DNA of 64,000 nt from Streptomyces sp. 846.5 (GTDB lineage Bacteria; Actinomycetota; Actinomycetes; Streptomycetales; Streptomycetaceae): the NCBI RefSeq assembly GCF_004365705.1, contig NZ_SOBN01000001.1, positions 4,388,001-4,452,000 on the forward strand, read 5' to 3'. Below the pieces are notes generated by a model, which worked only from the letters and a program-made list of their open reading frames with translations, was not told where the DNA came from and did no database searches. Of this stretch, positions 27,235 through 35,413 are shown piece after piece. The translations under genes were made by a program, and so were the position numbers. Position 1 is the stretch's first letter. Each line of letters begins with the position of its first letter.

Positions 27235-27468
27235 TCAGGCCCAGGTGAGTTCGCCGACGGTTGACACGAGGGAGTCGAGTTCGCGGAAGACGTCTTTGGG
27301 GCTCTGCACCGCCGTGGTGCTCGGGCGGCTCGCGTATTCACGGGCCCACTCATCATCGTTCCCGATGCGCAACGCCGTCATGAGCGGATACAGCCTCGCC
27401 ATGGTCGTTGTGGAAGCCGCGTACCGCAGTGGCGCCCAGGGATGCAGGCCCGGATCGCATTCGAGCAC
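27235..27468 (-). CDS. Small hypothetical protein
   Basis: 77 residues from GTG, LECDPGLHPWAPLRYAASTT near the start and ELDSLVSTVGELTWA at the end. Coding-like sequence in the same frame extends upstream into the end of the SUKH gene (WAEFVRHQGSQQEHPAAV) without a start codon. It may therefore be the frameshifted continuation of the 27512 gene or of another lost protein. Function unknown. Confidence 0.45.
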   Translation of the reverse strand: MLECDPGLHPWAPLRYAASTTTMARLYPLMTALRIGNDDEWAREYASRPSTTAVQSPKDVFRELDSLVSTVGELTWA

Positions 27469-27511
27469 GGCCGCAGGGTGTTCCTGCTGAGATCCCTGAT
27501 GACGTACGAAC

Positions 27512-28066
27512 TCAGCCCATCGCCACGATTCGTTCCGCGGCGTCGGGCCAGGGCTGGGGGTCGGCGGCGTCTTCAGCGAGCATGACGTCTTCTTCCCACC
27601 AGCCTGTGCCGCCCAGCCAGGAGGTCAGCCACTGGGAGAGGGAGGCGGCGTCCTGGAACCAGGCGTCGGCCCAGTTGTCGTCGACGGCGTTCGGCTCGAA
27701 CAGCAGGACGGGCGTGTCGGGTCGCAGGCAGTCCACGGCCGCGTACATCCCGCACCCCCAGTCCATGATCGGAAGTATGCCGTGCGGCCAGTGCGGTGGG
27801 GGTTCTGCCCGTGATTGTGCGCGTTCGGCTCGGTAGGTGGCCACGGCGGTCCGGTCGTCGCCGACGAGGGGAAGGAGCTTGTAGCCGGGCCCGAAGCCGC
27901 CGTTGGCGACCTCGCAGTACAGGCAGGTCAGCAACGGGGGCAATGCGAAACCGAGCTCCGACTCTGCCTCGGCGACGGTCTGGCTGCTCAAGCGGGCGGG
28001 GAGTTGAGCGGGTTTCTGCGCGGCGCGCGTTCGGACGCGCAGCAGCAGTGCGGAGTGGTCGTTCAT
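27512..28066 (-). CDS. SMI1/KNR4 (SUKH) family protein
   Basis: 184 residues with TVAEAESELGFALPPLLTCL (about 30-49), YCEVANGGFGPGYKLLPLVG (50-69) and the MDWGCGMYAAVDCLRPD core near 101-117, a standard SUKH layout. Probable immunity protein for a toxin not present here. Its ATG overlaps the end of the 28063 gene (ATGA), so the two are co-translated. Confidence 0.85.
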   Translation of the reverse strand: MNDHSALLLRVRTRAAQKPAQLPARLSSQTVAEAESELGFALPPLLTCLYCEVANGGFGPGYKLLPLVGDDRTAVATYRAERAQSRAEPPPHWPHGILPIMDWGCGMYAAVDCLRPDTPVLLFEPNAVDDNWADAWFQDAASLSQWLTSWLGGTGWWEEDVMLAEDAADPQPWPDAAERIVAMG

Positions 28067-28629
28067 GCGGTGATGTCCTGTGGGGTCAGTTGGCTGGTCA
28101 GGATGTCGGCGGAGTCCGGGGCGAGGCGGTAGATGCCTTCCAGGCTGACCGAGCGCAGGAGCCGGCCGTCTTCGACGTATTTCAGTTGCCGCTCGCCGCG
28201 GCGCGAGGTGAAGGTGAGGCGTTCCAGTGGTTCACCGGCGACCGGGGCGTCGAAGGGGATCGGGGTTCCGGGCGTGCCGAGGACGACTTCGGAGATGCAG
28301 CCGCTCTTGAGCGGGCGCCAGTGGGTGAGCCGCGGATAATCCTCGTCCGCCAACTCGGCACCGGCGTCTGCGTAGTCGACGATGCGCTGCACCTGCATGG
28401 CGCACACCAGGTAGAGCGCCGTGCGATGGACCCGTACGGCGAAGACGCGATCGCCGGGCACGACGCCGGCGCGACGGAAGCTGGGCCGGGACTGGTGCGG
28501 GCCGCCGAAGAGCATGCTGGGCCGTTGGCCGGTGTAGCTGCCACGTATCAGTTCACGGCACAGGTCGTTGGTCCACAGCACGGTGTAGGAGTTCGCCACG
28601 GCGCAGACGATAGCGATCGGCACTGACAT
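28063..28629 (-). CDS. Hypothetical protein in the immunity cluster
   Basis: 188 residues from ATG 28629. It starts MSVPIAIVCAVANSYTVLWT, has a basic centre (FRRAGVVPGDRVFAVRVHRT) and a beta-rich C-terminus (ERLTFTSRRGERQLKYVEDG). It is not recognised. It is translationally coupled to the SUKH gene and close to a broken ATP-grasp gene, so an accessory role in the same immunity locus is possible. Confidence 0.65.
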   Translation of the reverse strand: MSVPIAIVCAVANSYTVLWTNDLCRELIRGSYTGQRPSMLFGGPHQSRPSFRRAGVVPGDRVFAVRVHRTALYLVCAMQVQRIVDYADAGAELADEDYPRLTHWRPLKSGCISEVVLGTPGTPIPFDAPVAGEPLERLTFTSRRGERQLKYVEDGRLLRSVSLEGIYRLAPDSADILTSQLTPQDITA

Positions 28630-29422
28630 GTCGTCCGCCGGCGGATCCGCCCAGTTACGCCGGCGAACGCGTCGTTCGGGTGGTGTGACCGACCAGCGTG
28701 CCCGGAGGGCGCTGCGGCCTCGACATCGAGCTCTGCCCTCGGATGGCTCTGCTTGGGCCGGAAGATCAGGCCCGTGACGTAGGCCTCGGGAAATGCCAGG
28801 ACTGCTCCAGGTGTGGGCCTGCGGGTGTCGATTTGGTGGGTGCTACTCCTCCTCCGGGCCGTGGGGAAGGGTGAGGAGTGGTCCGAGCAATGCGGTTGGG
28901 TCGGTGCTGGTGGGGAGGTCGCTGACTTGTCCGTCGCCGACTTCGATGACGCGCCAGGTGCCGTCGGTGCGCTGCGCGAGGTCGGTGGTGACGAACCGGC
29001 AGCCCAGCTTTCGCACCAACGGGGCGATGTGGTCGAGGGCGGGGGTGGGCTGCAGACCGGGGGTGTCCGGGTGGGCGGTGGTCAGTACCGCTTCACCGTC
29101 GAGCCACCAGATTCTGGCTTCGCCGGCTTCCTGGTGGAGGTGCTCGAAGGCGCGCAGGACGATGCCGCCGGCCAGGGAGTCGTCCTGGAGTTCGACGAAG
29201 CGGGACACCACCGTGTGCACCGCCGTGGTGTTGGCAAGGGCTGGTAGGTAGCAGGCCTGTTCCCAGTCGTGCTTGCGGGATTTGACGAAGTCCTTCACGA
29301 TTCCCGGGCCTGCCGGGAGTTCTGCCGCGGCCCGGGCGAGCGTATGCGGCTCCGGTTGAGGGGCCCCGAGGTTTCCGGACAGAGGTCCAATATGATCTCT
29401 ACTCAAAGGAAACGAGGTACCC

Positions 29423-29713
29423 GTGGCACCGCCCAGCAAGTACTCACCGGAGTTCCGCGAAGAAGCGGTCCAGATCGCGTTGAGCTCGAGTAAGACTGTC
29501 ACCGAGGTTGGCCGGGAGATCGGTGTCAATTCAGAGACCCTTCGTGGCTGGGTGAAGAAACACCAGAAGGGATTTGAGCCGTCGCCTGGAGCGGATCTGA
29601 CGCTCCATGAGCGTGCACGCCTCAAGGAGCTCGAGCGGCAAAACCGGGAACTTCAGATGGAAAACACCTTCCTGAAAAAAGCCGCGGCGTACTTCGCGAA
29701 GGATCACCGCTGA
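29423..29713 (+). CDS. IS3 transposase OrfA
   Basis: 96 residues. HTH region SPEFREEAVQIALSSSKTVT then EVGREIGVNSETLRGWVKKH. A leucine-zipper-like C-terminus (RLKELERQNRELQMENTFLK) follows. The A6G slippery heptamer at 29675-29681 (codons LKKAA) permits a -1 shift into OrfB; the shifted frame is open to the OrfB domain. It binds the IS ends. Confidence 0.9.
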   Translation: MAPPSKYSPEFREEAVQIALSSSKTVTEVGREIGVNSETLRGWVKKHQKGFEPSPGADLTLHERARLKELERQNRELQMENTFLKKAAAYFAKDHR

Positions 29714-29739
29714 GTGACCAGTTCGAGTTCATCGATCAG

Positions 29740-30606
29740 ATGAGGCTCGACACAGCGGAGTACGCCTACTCAGTTGACTTCATGTGCACCAGAATCGGCG
29801 TCTCGCGCTCCGGCTACTACGACTGGCTAGGCAGGCCGGAATCCGCTACTGCGGGTCGTCGGGAAGAGCTTAAGGTTCTCATCACGAAGATATTCGAGGA
29901 TTCCGATGCCACGTACGGCTACCGGCGCGTCCATGCGCACCTGTGCCGCTGGGGCATAGTGGCCGGACCCGAGCTGGTCCGCCAGCTAATGCGGGGCCTG
30001 GGCCTGGTCCCCTGCCAGCCAAAGCCCAAGCGGTTCAACCTGACCAAGGCCGGCCTGCCGTTCCCCGTGCCGGACCTCGTCCAACGGGACTTCACTGCAG
30101 AACGCCCCGGCGAGAAACTGGTCGGGGACATCACCTATGTTCCCACCGGCGAAGGCTGGCTTTATTTGGCGACCGTTATCGACTGCTGCACGAAGGAAGT
30201 CATCGGATACGCGATGGACGACCACTACCAGACGCCGCTGATCTCACGGGCCATCAAGAATGCTGCGCGTAACCGCAAGCTGACGCAGAAGGCAATATTC
30301 CACTCCGACCGCGGCAGCAACTATATGTCGGCTGAATACGGAAAGACTCTGGACGACCTCAGCCTACGGCGCTCCGCTGGCCGCACGGGAATTTGCTACG
30401 ACAACGCGATGGCGGAGTCGTTCTTCGGATCCCTAAAGAACGAGCGCGTTAGCCGCATGACATACGCAACTCGAGAAGAAGCCCGGCGAGACATCACAAG
30501 GTACATCGAATTCTGGTACAATCGCAAGCGACTCCACTCGGCTGTCGGATATATGACGCCGTATGAAGTACATCTTGAGCATCAAGACATGCAGTTCGCA
30601 GCGTGA
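29740..30606 (+). CDS. IS3 transposase OrfB (rve integrase core)
   Basis: 288 residues from ATG 29740. The frame is open upstream to the OrfA overlap, so the active product is most likely an OrfAB fusion made by -1 frameshifting. HTH_21 (YGYRRVHAHLCRWGIVAGP), then DDE: GDITYVPTGEGWLYLATVID, FHSDRGSNYMSAEYGKTL and YDNAMAESFFGSLKNE, followed by WYNRKRLHSAVGYMTPYE. All three acidic residues are present. Confidence 0.93.
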   Translation: MRLDTAEYAYSVDFMCTRIGVSRSGYYDWLGRPESATAGRREELKVLITKIFEDSDATYGYRRVHAHLCRWGIVAGPELVRQLMRGLGLVPCQPKPKRFNLTKAGLPFPVPDLVQRDFTAERPGEKLVGDITYVPTGEGWLYLATVIDCCTKEVIGYAMDDHYQTPLISRAIKNAARNRKLTQKAIFHSDRGSNYMSAEYGKTLDDLSLRRSAGRTGICYDNAMAESFFGSLKNERVSRMTYATREEARRDITRYIEFWYNRKRLHSAVGYMTPYEVHLEHQDMQFAA

Positions 30607-31066
30607 CTTCCGAACGCACGGCTCCTGTCCAGAAAACGCGCGGCTCCTCAGGTGTCCGGTTGGGGTCGCAGGCGATCCAGGTGCTCGCCGGGTTGGCTTG
30701 GGTGAAAGCGGCATACCAGCCGGGGAGTTCATGTGCCGCTTGGTACATCGTCGCCGTGGTCAGCAGCTGGACGCCGCGCTCGGCCAGCACAGCGTCGAGC
30801 TCCGCATAGGCGGCGGTGGGGATCATCCAGCCGCGGTACCAGGCCGCTCCCAGGCCGCGCGGTATGCGCCGCACGGCCTCGTCCATGCGGCCGAGGAGCA
30901 GCGCGTCGTGGTCCAGCAGCGCCACCTCCGCGCCGGCCTGGCGGGCGGCGGCCGCCTGTGGCGCGAAGTACGGGTCGCAGCGGGCCGGTCGTAGGGGGTC
31001 GTTGCACAGCAGCAGGGAGATGGTCACTGCCCCACGGTATGGGCCGAGCGGGTGTCCTGGCCGGGA

Positions 31067-31672
31067 TTATCGACGGTCCCCGGAGGCGGTCTCCTGGGTG
31101 GTGAGCCATTCCAGGTACCAGGAACGGAAGTCCGGAGCGGCGTGACTGAGCCCGCCGTCGGAGCCGCGGTCGTCGAACCAGACCTGGCCGCGGCAGGCCC
31201 CAGTGGTGACGAGTCGGAAGACAGCCCCGCAGCCGAAGTGGCACAGGGCCTTGGACCCGGTGATCCAGCGGTCGTCGAAGTGCTCGTCGTCATCCATCCA
31301 GGTGGGGCAGGGGTAGCGGGAGTTCGGGTTCCAGTCCCGGGTGTACGGGAAGGGCGTGGCCAGGAAGCCGGGAGTGCGTTCGGGCTCGCCGATTTCCTCG
31401 GCATCGGCACCGTCGAGTCGGAATACCCCGTAATGCGGGCCTGCACCGCCGTCGCCCACCTCCAGAAGGAAGGTACGGTACTCGTGCGGCAGAACGACGC
31501 CGTGCCGCTCTTCGAAGGCCGCGACGCCTGCCTCGGTCAAGGACGGCCCGAGCAGGTATCGATGCTGCCTTGCGCCGAAGGCGGTCAGTTTGCGGTCGGC
31601 GCGCCTCAGCGCTGCCAGGTGCTCGCGGACACCGTTGGCCCGCCAGTTGCCGTTTGGTGAGCGGTCGTTCAT
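31067..31672 (-). CDS. SMI1/KNR4 (SUKH) family protein
   Basis: 201 residues: SLTEAGVAAFEERHGVVLPH then EYRTFLLEVGDGGAGPHYGV (about 45-82) and KALCHFGCGAVFRLVTTGAC with QVWFDDRGSDGGLSHA. This is the classic SUKH-1 arrangement. It is the most canonical of the three SUKH proteins in the window. Its ATG overlaps the frameshifted gene at 31669 (ATGA), so these two are one unit. Probable immunity function. Confidence 0.88.
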   Translation of the reverse strand: MNDRSPNGNWRANGVREHLAALRRADRKLTAFGARQHRYLLGPSLTEAGVAAFEERHGVVLPHEYRTFLLEVGDGGAGPHYGVFRLDGADAEEIGEPERTPGFLATPFPYTRDWNPNSRYPCPTWMDDDEHFDDRWITGSKALCHFGCGAVFRLVTTGACRGQVWFDDRGSDGGLSHAAPDFRSWYLEWLTTQETASGDRR

Positions 31673-32357
31673 CCGGCAGCGCCCGGCTCGGCGGGGAGGT
31701 AGCCGATTTCGGTGAGATCCGCTGCCAGGTCAGCGAGGGTCGATTCTGGGTTCAGGATCGCGACGAGTGGTTCGGTGAGGGGCTGATGGTCGAAGATCGC
31801 CTTCGCTGCGGCGGGGTCCACGGCTATCTCATAGTAGTCCTCAGCGAAGCGCACGTAGGCATCGGACGACCGGTCCGCCAGGAGCTCGAAAACAGGGAGT
31901 CGGCGCCATCCGGGTCTACACGCCGCTCGGGGAAGTCGATCTCGCCGGTCTGCCAGCAGTCGTCGTCGATTGCGCGCCACAGGCACGCGGTCACCACAGG
32001 CATCCCCTGCTCGTCGCAGAATGCGGGCTCCGCGACGAACTCTCGGAAGGCTTCGGGCACCGTGTCAAGGACACCGGGCCAGGGACCGTCGTTGTCGCGG
32101 CGGTAGGGGATCATCGGTGACTCGTGGTCAAAGCCGCGCACGTATGCGCCCGCAGCGGAGAAGACGATGGACCACCCGTTCCCGCTGCCATCTCGCATCG
32201 ACGCCATCTGCTGCCCCGGTGCCCAAGCGGAGTTGAAGGAGTAGTAGCGGGACTCCCAGTCCGGGCTGATGACAGCCTCCAGCATCGCCAGAGCCCGGCA
32301 GTGCTCGCGCAACTCCGCGATACCCGGCAGCCGCCGGGCCACATCGAGAACAGTCAT
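31669..32357 (-). pseudogene. SUKH-like or related immunity gene with a frameshift
   Basis: ATG 32357 begins MTVLDVARRLPGIAELREHC and runs in one frame through WSIVFSAAGAYVRGFDHESP to DFPERRVDPDGADSLF. At a run of four A (31889-31892; TTTT on the coding strand) the frame changes, and good coding continues in the next frame as FELLADRSSDAYVRFAED to GYLPAEPGAAG and TGA at 31669. A one-base gain or two-base loss in the homopolymer explains it. An intact product would be about 229 residues. Confidence 0.65.
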
Positions 32358-32591
32358 GGCGACATCCAACCCGACACCAGTGACAGCGCCGCGAGGCGAC
32401 CCCCAGTCGCCCCGGGGGCCGTCGCGTGTCCCAGGAGGTGCCGCGGCCATGCCTCCGTCTTCGCCGAGCTCGACGGCCGCCCCGGGTGACAACCACCCTG
32501 CCCACCCTCGGCCCAGCCATTACTCTCGGAACCGCGGCCCCCTCGCTCCGCCCGTAGTGGGGGCGAAGCGGTTTATGTCTTGGCCTTTTCT

Positions 32592-32749
32592 TCCCGAATG
32601 AGGTAAGGATCATGCCCTGGCCTGCGGGAATCACGAACCCGCAGGTCAGGGCATGGGTAGGGGTTGGTCTGGCAGGGTCTCGGGAGGCCCTTTTTTCAAG
32701 ATCTTCTCCCAATTTTCTCCCGGAGATCCGGGATGTGACGTGCGGCGAT
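32592..32749. repeat. 158-bp direct repeat, copy 2 (internal att-like junction)
   Basis: Same length and orientation as 25184-25341. It contains the same hairpin (32611-32655) and the 25-base motif at 32697-32721. To its left the sequence GGCCTTTTCTTCCCGAA resembles the tRNA-Pro fragment GGCCTCTTCGTCCCGAA, so a second, decayed att junction is likely. The minus-strand frame reads RRTSHPGSPGENWEKILKKG. The preceding 230 bases (32358-32591) hold no convincing gene. Confidence 0.8.
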
Positions 32750-32805
32750 ACGCCACCTTCGCGGCTGGGGCCGGCCTCGGTAATCACGCGGCCGAGCTCC
32801 TCGGG

Positions 32806-33570
32806 TCAGGGCCGATCCTGCAGCTGCTCCTGGATTTCGTCTATGCGGCGCTGCGTCGCGGCGGCAGTCCTCTGCTGGCGCGCCAGCTTCGCTGTGATGG
32901 CGGCCAGTTCCCGGGCGAGTTGTTCCTGCTGAGCCGAGTCACGTTGGCGGCTGGTCCCGTCGTCGTTGTATGCAGGCCCCACATGCTCCCTACTCACGAC
33001 TCCACGACGTGCTTCGCACTCTGGGCAGTCGACGACGCTGGTGGAGACGTAGGTGTTGCTGCGATGTTGGATGAAGGGGACGACGTGGTCGCATCTGAGG
33101 GTGAGGTTCCAGGCGTCGAGCTCCTTCTTGCGCTCCTCGGGCGGGGTCATGGAGGAGAGGAGCTTGTAGAGCTTCTCGATCTGCTTGGGGCTCATGGGCG
33201 GGGGCGGGCAGCAGATGCCGCAATGGGTCACGCGAGACCCGTCGATGCTCCACCGACCGCCTTTGCAGTTCGAGTGCCTCTCACGGAAAGCCTGTTGGGC
33301 TTCCTCGTACTCGCGTCGCTCGGGCTCGGATAGCTTTAAGGTCGGCCACCAGTTCCCCAGCCCGTCCGACATGGGCTCTCCACAACCGCGGCAGGGCTCA
33401 CCTGCTCTGTACTCTTCCCAGCTGAGATGTGTGCCCTCGCGCTTCCAGAGCTCGATCCGCTCGCCGTCCCGCTGCTCTTCCGCCTCGGCGGCGAGCGCTG
33501 CTCGTATGGCGCGCTTGGCAGCTCGCTGCTGACGTTGCTCCTCCGTGGGCTTGGCCATTAGCGTCACCAT
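32806..33570 (-). CDS. Cys-rich putative zinc-binding protein (HNH-like?)
   Basis: 254 residues from ATG 33570 (ATG 33558 is also possible). Lys/Arg-rich helical N-terminus (EQRQQRAAKRAIRAALAAEA). Cys pairs CRGCGEPM, CGICCPPPPMS and CPECEARRGVVS frame LRCDHVVPFIQHRSN, which resembles the CDHxxP...CxxC part of HNH nucleases. The C-terminus is a coiled coil (QQEQLARELAAITAKLARQQ). Nuclease activity is only inferred. It sits between island repeat 2 and the type IV enzyme. Confidence 0.6.
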   Translation of the reverse strand: MVTLMAKPTEEQRQQRAAKRAIRAALAAEAEEQRDGERIELWKREGTHLSWEEYRAGEPCRGCGEPMSDGLGNWWPTLKLSEPERREYEEAQQAFRERHSNCKGGRWSIDGSRVTHCGICCPPPPMSPKQIEKLYKLLSSMTPPEERKKELDAWNLTLRCDHVVPFIQHRSNTYVSTSVVDCPECEARRGVVSREHVGPAYNDDGTSRQRDSAQQEQLARELAAITAKLARQQRTAAATQRRIDEIQEQLQDRP

Positions 33571-33671
33571 CCCGACATCCGGTGCCGTTGGGCGGTCCTC
33601 GGAATCCAATGCTGGCATGGCCCTCCGCAGGGACGGCCCGTTTGAGCGGCGGAAGACGGACATGGGGCAGT

Positions 33672-34149
33672 TTAGGAGCGCATGTGATTGTCGCGGAGGC
33701 TGATGGCGGCGGTGTTCATTCGATTCTGACGTGCCAAATCGGGGGCTATGTCGACCGCCCGACGTAGCGGTGGGGCGAGCTGAGCCCCACCACCACGTCG
33801 GGTCATGCGTCGGCGTGGGCAATTTTCCGGCCAGCCTTGAGGTAGAAACTGGCCTCCCCGGCTATGCCAGCCTTGCTGACGCGAGGAGGTCAACGACTGC
33901 TGGATGGCGCCCTCGTCGAGTTGCATGGTGCGCTGTTCGCCGTCCGGGGTCTCGGCGATGAGGCGGAGTCCGTTCTGGGCGGCGACGCGGCGGGCGGCAG
34001 AGTTGCTGGGAGCGTAGTCCAGGACCTGGGTGAGCAAGGTGGTTCCGGTGTGCGCCTTGAGGGCGGATGGACTCGCCGAGACTGGCCAATTCACCGAAAG
34101 CCGAGCGGCGATGCTGGCGGCGCAGCAGTTCCGGGACGTGGAGTGCCAT
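33672..34149 (-). pseudogene. Small gene downstream of the SBD-HNH nuclease, frameshifted
   Basis: ATG 34149 begins MALHVPELLRRQHRRSAFGE, overlapping the end of the HNH gene by 59 bases. About 27 codons later (near 34058-34068) coding character moves to another frame, ALKAHTGTTLLTQVLDYAPS then LRLIAETPDGEQRTMQLDEG, ending by 33672. No family is recognised. A one-base deletion fits; alternatively only the second part is real. Confidence 0.4.
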
Positions 34150-35017
34150 GGAAGACCTGCCTGGTGTGCCACTCGCGGTGGTGCGTGGAGATCGGCCGTG
34201 TGCCCGGCTGCGGGCCTAGCAGCCGCCGGCCGGTGAGCGAGAGTACCTGTTCGTGGGCCGCCGGACTTCGGCCGATGAAGCGTTGGGTGACCATGATGCG
34301 GTGGTCGTCGGCGAGGCCGAGGACGCCCTTGTCGAAGAGCTTGTGGTGTAGCGAGCACAGGCAGAGTCCGTTGTCGATCTCGTCCGGACCGTCCAACGCC
34401 CACCAGCGCACGTGTGCGGCCTCCAGTCCGACGGGTACGGCTCCGATCCGTCCGTCGTAGCCGCAGAAGGCGCACTGGTATTCGTAGGCGGTCAGCACCA
34501 GTTCCCGCATCCGCGCGTCGCGCCGTCGGCTTCCGTCCGGTCGTGGCCGCAGCTCGGTCTCGGCCAGTTCCAGTTCCAGGCCGACCGCGTCGCACAGATC
34601 GCCGTGCAGTGACGGCGGGAAGTGCAGATCGAGCAGGACCCGGGCGAGGCGTCCGAGCAGTACGGGTTCGTGGCGGAGGGCTGCGCGCAGGTCCGGGGCA
34701 AGTCTCCCTTTCGCGCCGGTGGCGCGCAGCTCCAGCACCCCGCTTCCGGGGCTTCCGGGACCGCGGTCGGTGTGCACCTCCCAGACGCCGTCGCTCTGGA
34801 GGTGGTGGAAGGGATAGGCCGGGGAGGTCCGGTTGCTCGGCCCGTACTCGGCCAGCAGCTGTTTCAGGTCCTGCTCCACCGCGCTGTAGGCCAGTTCTCC
34901 GTCGGGATCCTGTTGGAACTGCCCCAGCGCGTACAGGAACAGCAGCGGCTTGTGCGGAGCCCGGGCTCCGTTTCCGGTCCACTGCCTCAACCGTGCCGCG
35001 CGCTCCAGCCAGTCCAT
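34091..35017 (-). CDS. SBD-HNH type IV restriction endonuclease (phosphorothioate-DNA type)
   Basis: 308 residues. The N-terminal half matches the sulfur-binding domain of ScoMcrA/SprMcrA-like enzymes: MDWLERAARLRQWTGNGARA, PHKPLLFLYALGQFQ, AYPFHHLQSDGVWEVHTDRG and LHFPPSLHGDLCDAVGLEL. The C-terminal HNH has CAFCGYDGRIGAVPVGLEAA then HVRWWALDGPDEIDNGLCLC and SLHHKLFDKGVLGL. These enzymes cut DNA carrying phosphorothioate (and often methylated Cyt) marks. It is a defence gene against modified phage or foreign DNA, or against Dnd-type hosts. Confidence 0.85.
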   Translation of the reverse strand: MDWLERAARLRQWTGNGARAPHKPLLFLYALGQFQQDPDGELAYSAVEQDLKQLLAEYGPSNRTSPAYPFHHLQSDGVWEVHTDRGPGSPGSGVLELRATGAKGRLAPDLRAALRHEPVLLGRLARVLLDLHFPPSLHGDLCDAVGLELELAETELRPRPDGSRRRDARMRELVLTAYEYQCAFCGYDGRIGAVPVGLEAAHVRWWALDGPDEIDNGLCLCSLHHKLFDKGVLGLADDHRIMVTQRFIGRSPAAHEQVLSLTGRRLLGPQPGTRPISTHHREWHTRQVFHGTPRPGTAAPPASPLGFR

Positions 35018-35162
35018 AGCCGGGGATCATATCCCCGAAACCGCTCCCAACTCGGCATCGCGATGGGGGCGAGGCCGAGAGCCACGAGCAGCGTGCAGGC
35101 CGCCTTAGCAGCTGGCCGGTTGGGGCAGTTCGGGGAAGACATCCGGGGTTCCCCGGCCCTCA

Positions 35163-35394
35163 CTAAGCGGATCTGGTGAAGTCGGCTGCGGGTTGGGTAG
35201 GCGTCCTGTGGGAGGGGACGCCATGTCGAACATCCTGCGCATCGAGTTGACTGACGATCAGCGTGGCGAGCTGCGCATTCTGCTGGCACGGCGGGATCTG
35301 ACCCGTTACGCGCGACTGCGGGCGGAGTGCATCCGACTGCTCGACCGCGGCATGACCGCGGTCGAGATCGCCGACCTGCTCGAATGTCATGCGG
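35163..35394 (+). mobile_element. IS630 fragment, left terminus only
   Basis: 232 bases nearly identical to the inverted copy at 37110-37341. It includes the terminal repeat CTAAGCGGATCTGGTGAA and the first 60-odd codons of the transposase (MSNILRIELTDDQRGELRIL). It stops abruptly at GAATGTCATGCGG beside the DinB gene. Confidence 0.85.
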
Positions 35395-35413
35395 GCTGAG
35401 TCCGTAGCAGGCC

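Larger units (their letters stand above)
29375..30632 (+). mobile_element. IS3-family insertion sequence
   Basis: About 1258 bp with imperfect terminal inverted repeats CGGACAG and CTGTCCA, near CCGGACAGAGGTCC on the left and CGGCTCCTGTCCAG on the right. It encodes OrfA and OrfB with a programmed frameshift signal. A clear target duplication could not be found at either end. Both ORFs and the catalytic residues are intact, so it is probably recent. Confidence 0.85.
28843..31027 (-). pseudogene. ATP-grasp domain gene split by IS3
   Basis: The N-terminal part (GTG 31027 to about 30633) begins VTISLLLCNDPLRPARCDPY and has AAWYRGWMIPTAAYAELDAV. The C-terminal part (about 29374 to 28843) has GPGIVKDFVKSRKHDWEQAC, GEARIWWLDGEAVLTTAHPD and TWRVIEVGDGQVSDLP, the final metal/ATP-binding segment of an ATP-grasp fold. 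The two parts would join into one protein of about 300 residues, but 1.26 kb of IS3 lies between them. The R2K-type ATP-grasp family is commonly found in toxin-immunity loci. Confidence 0.8.
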
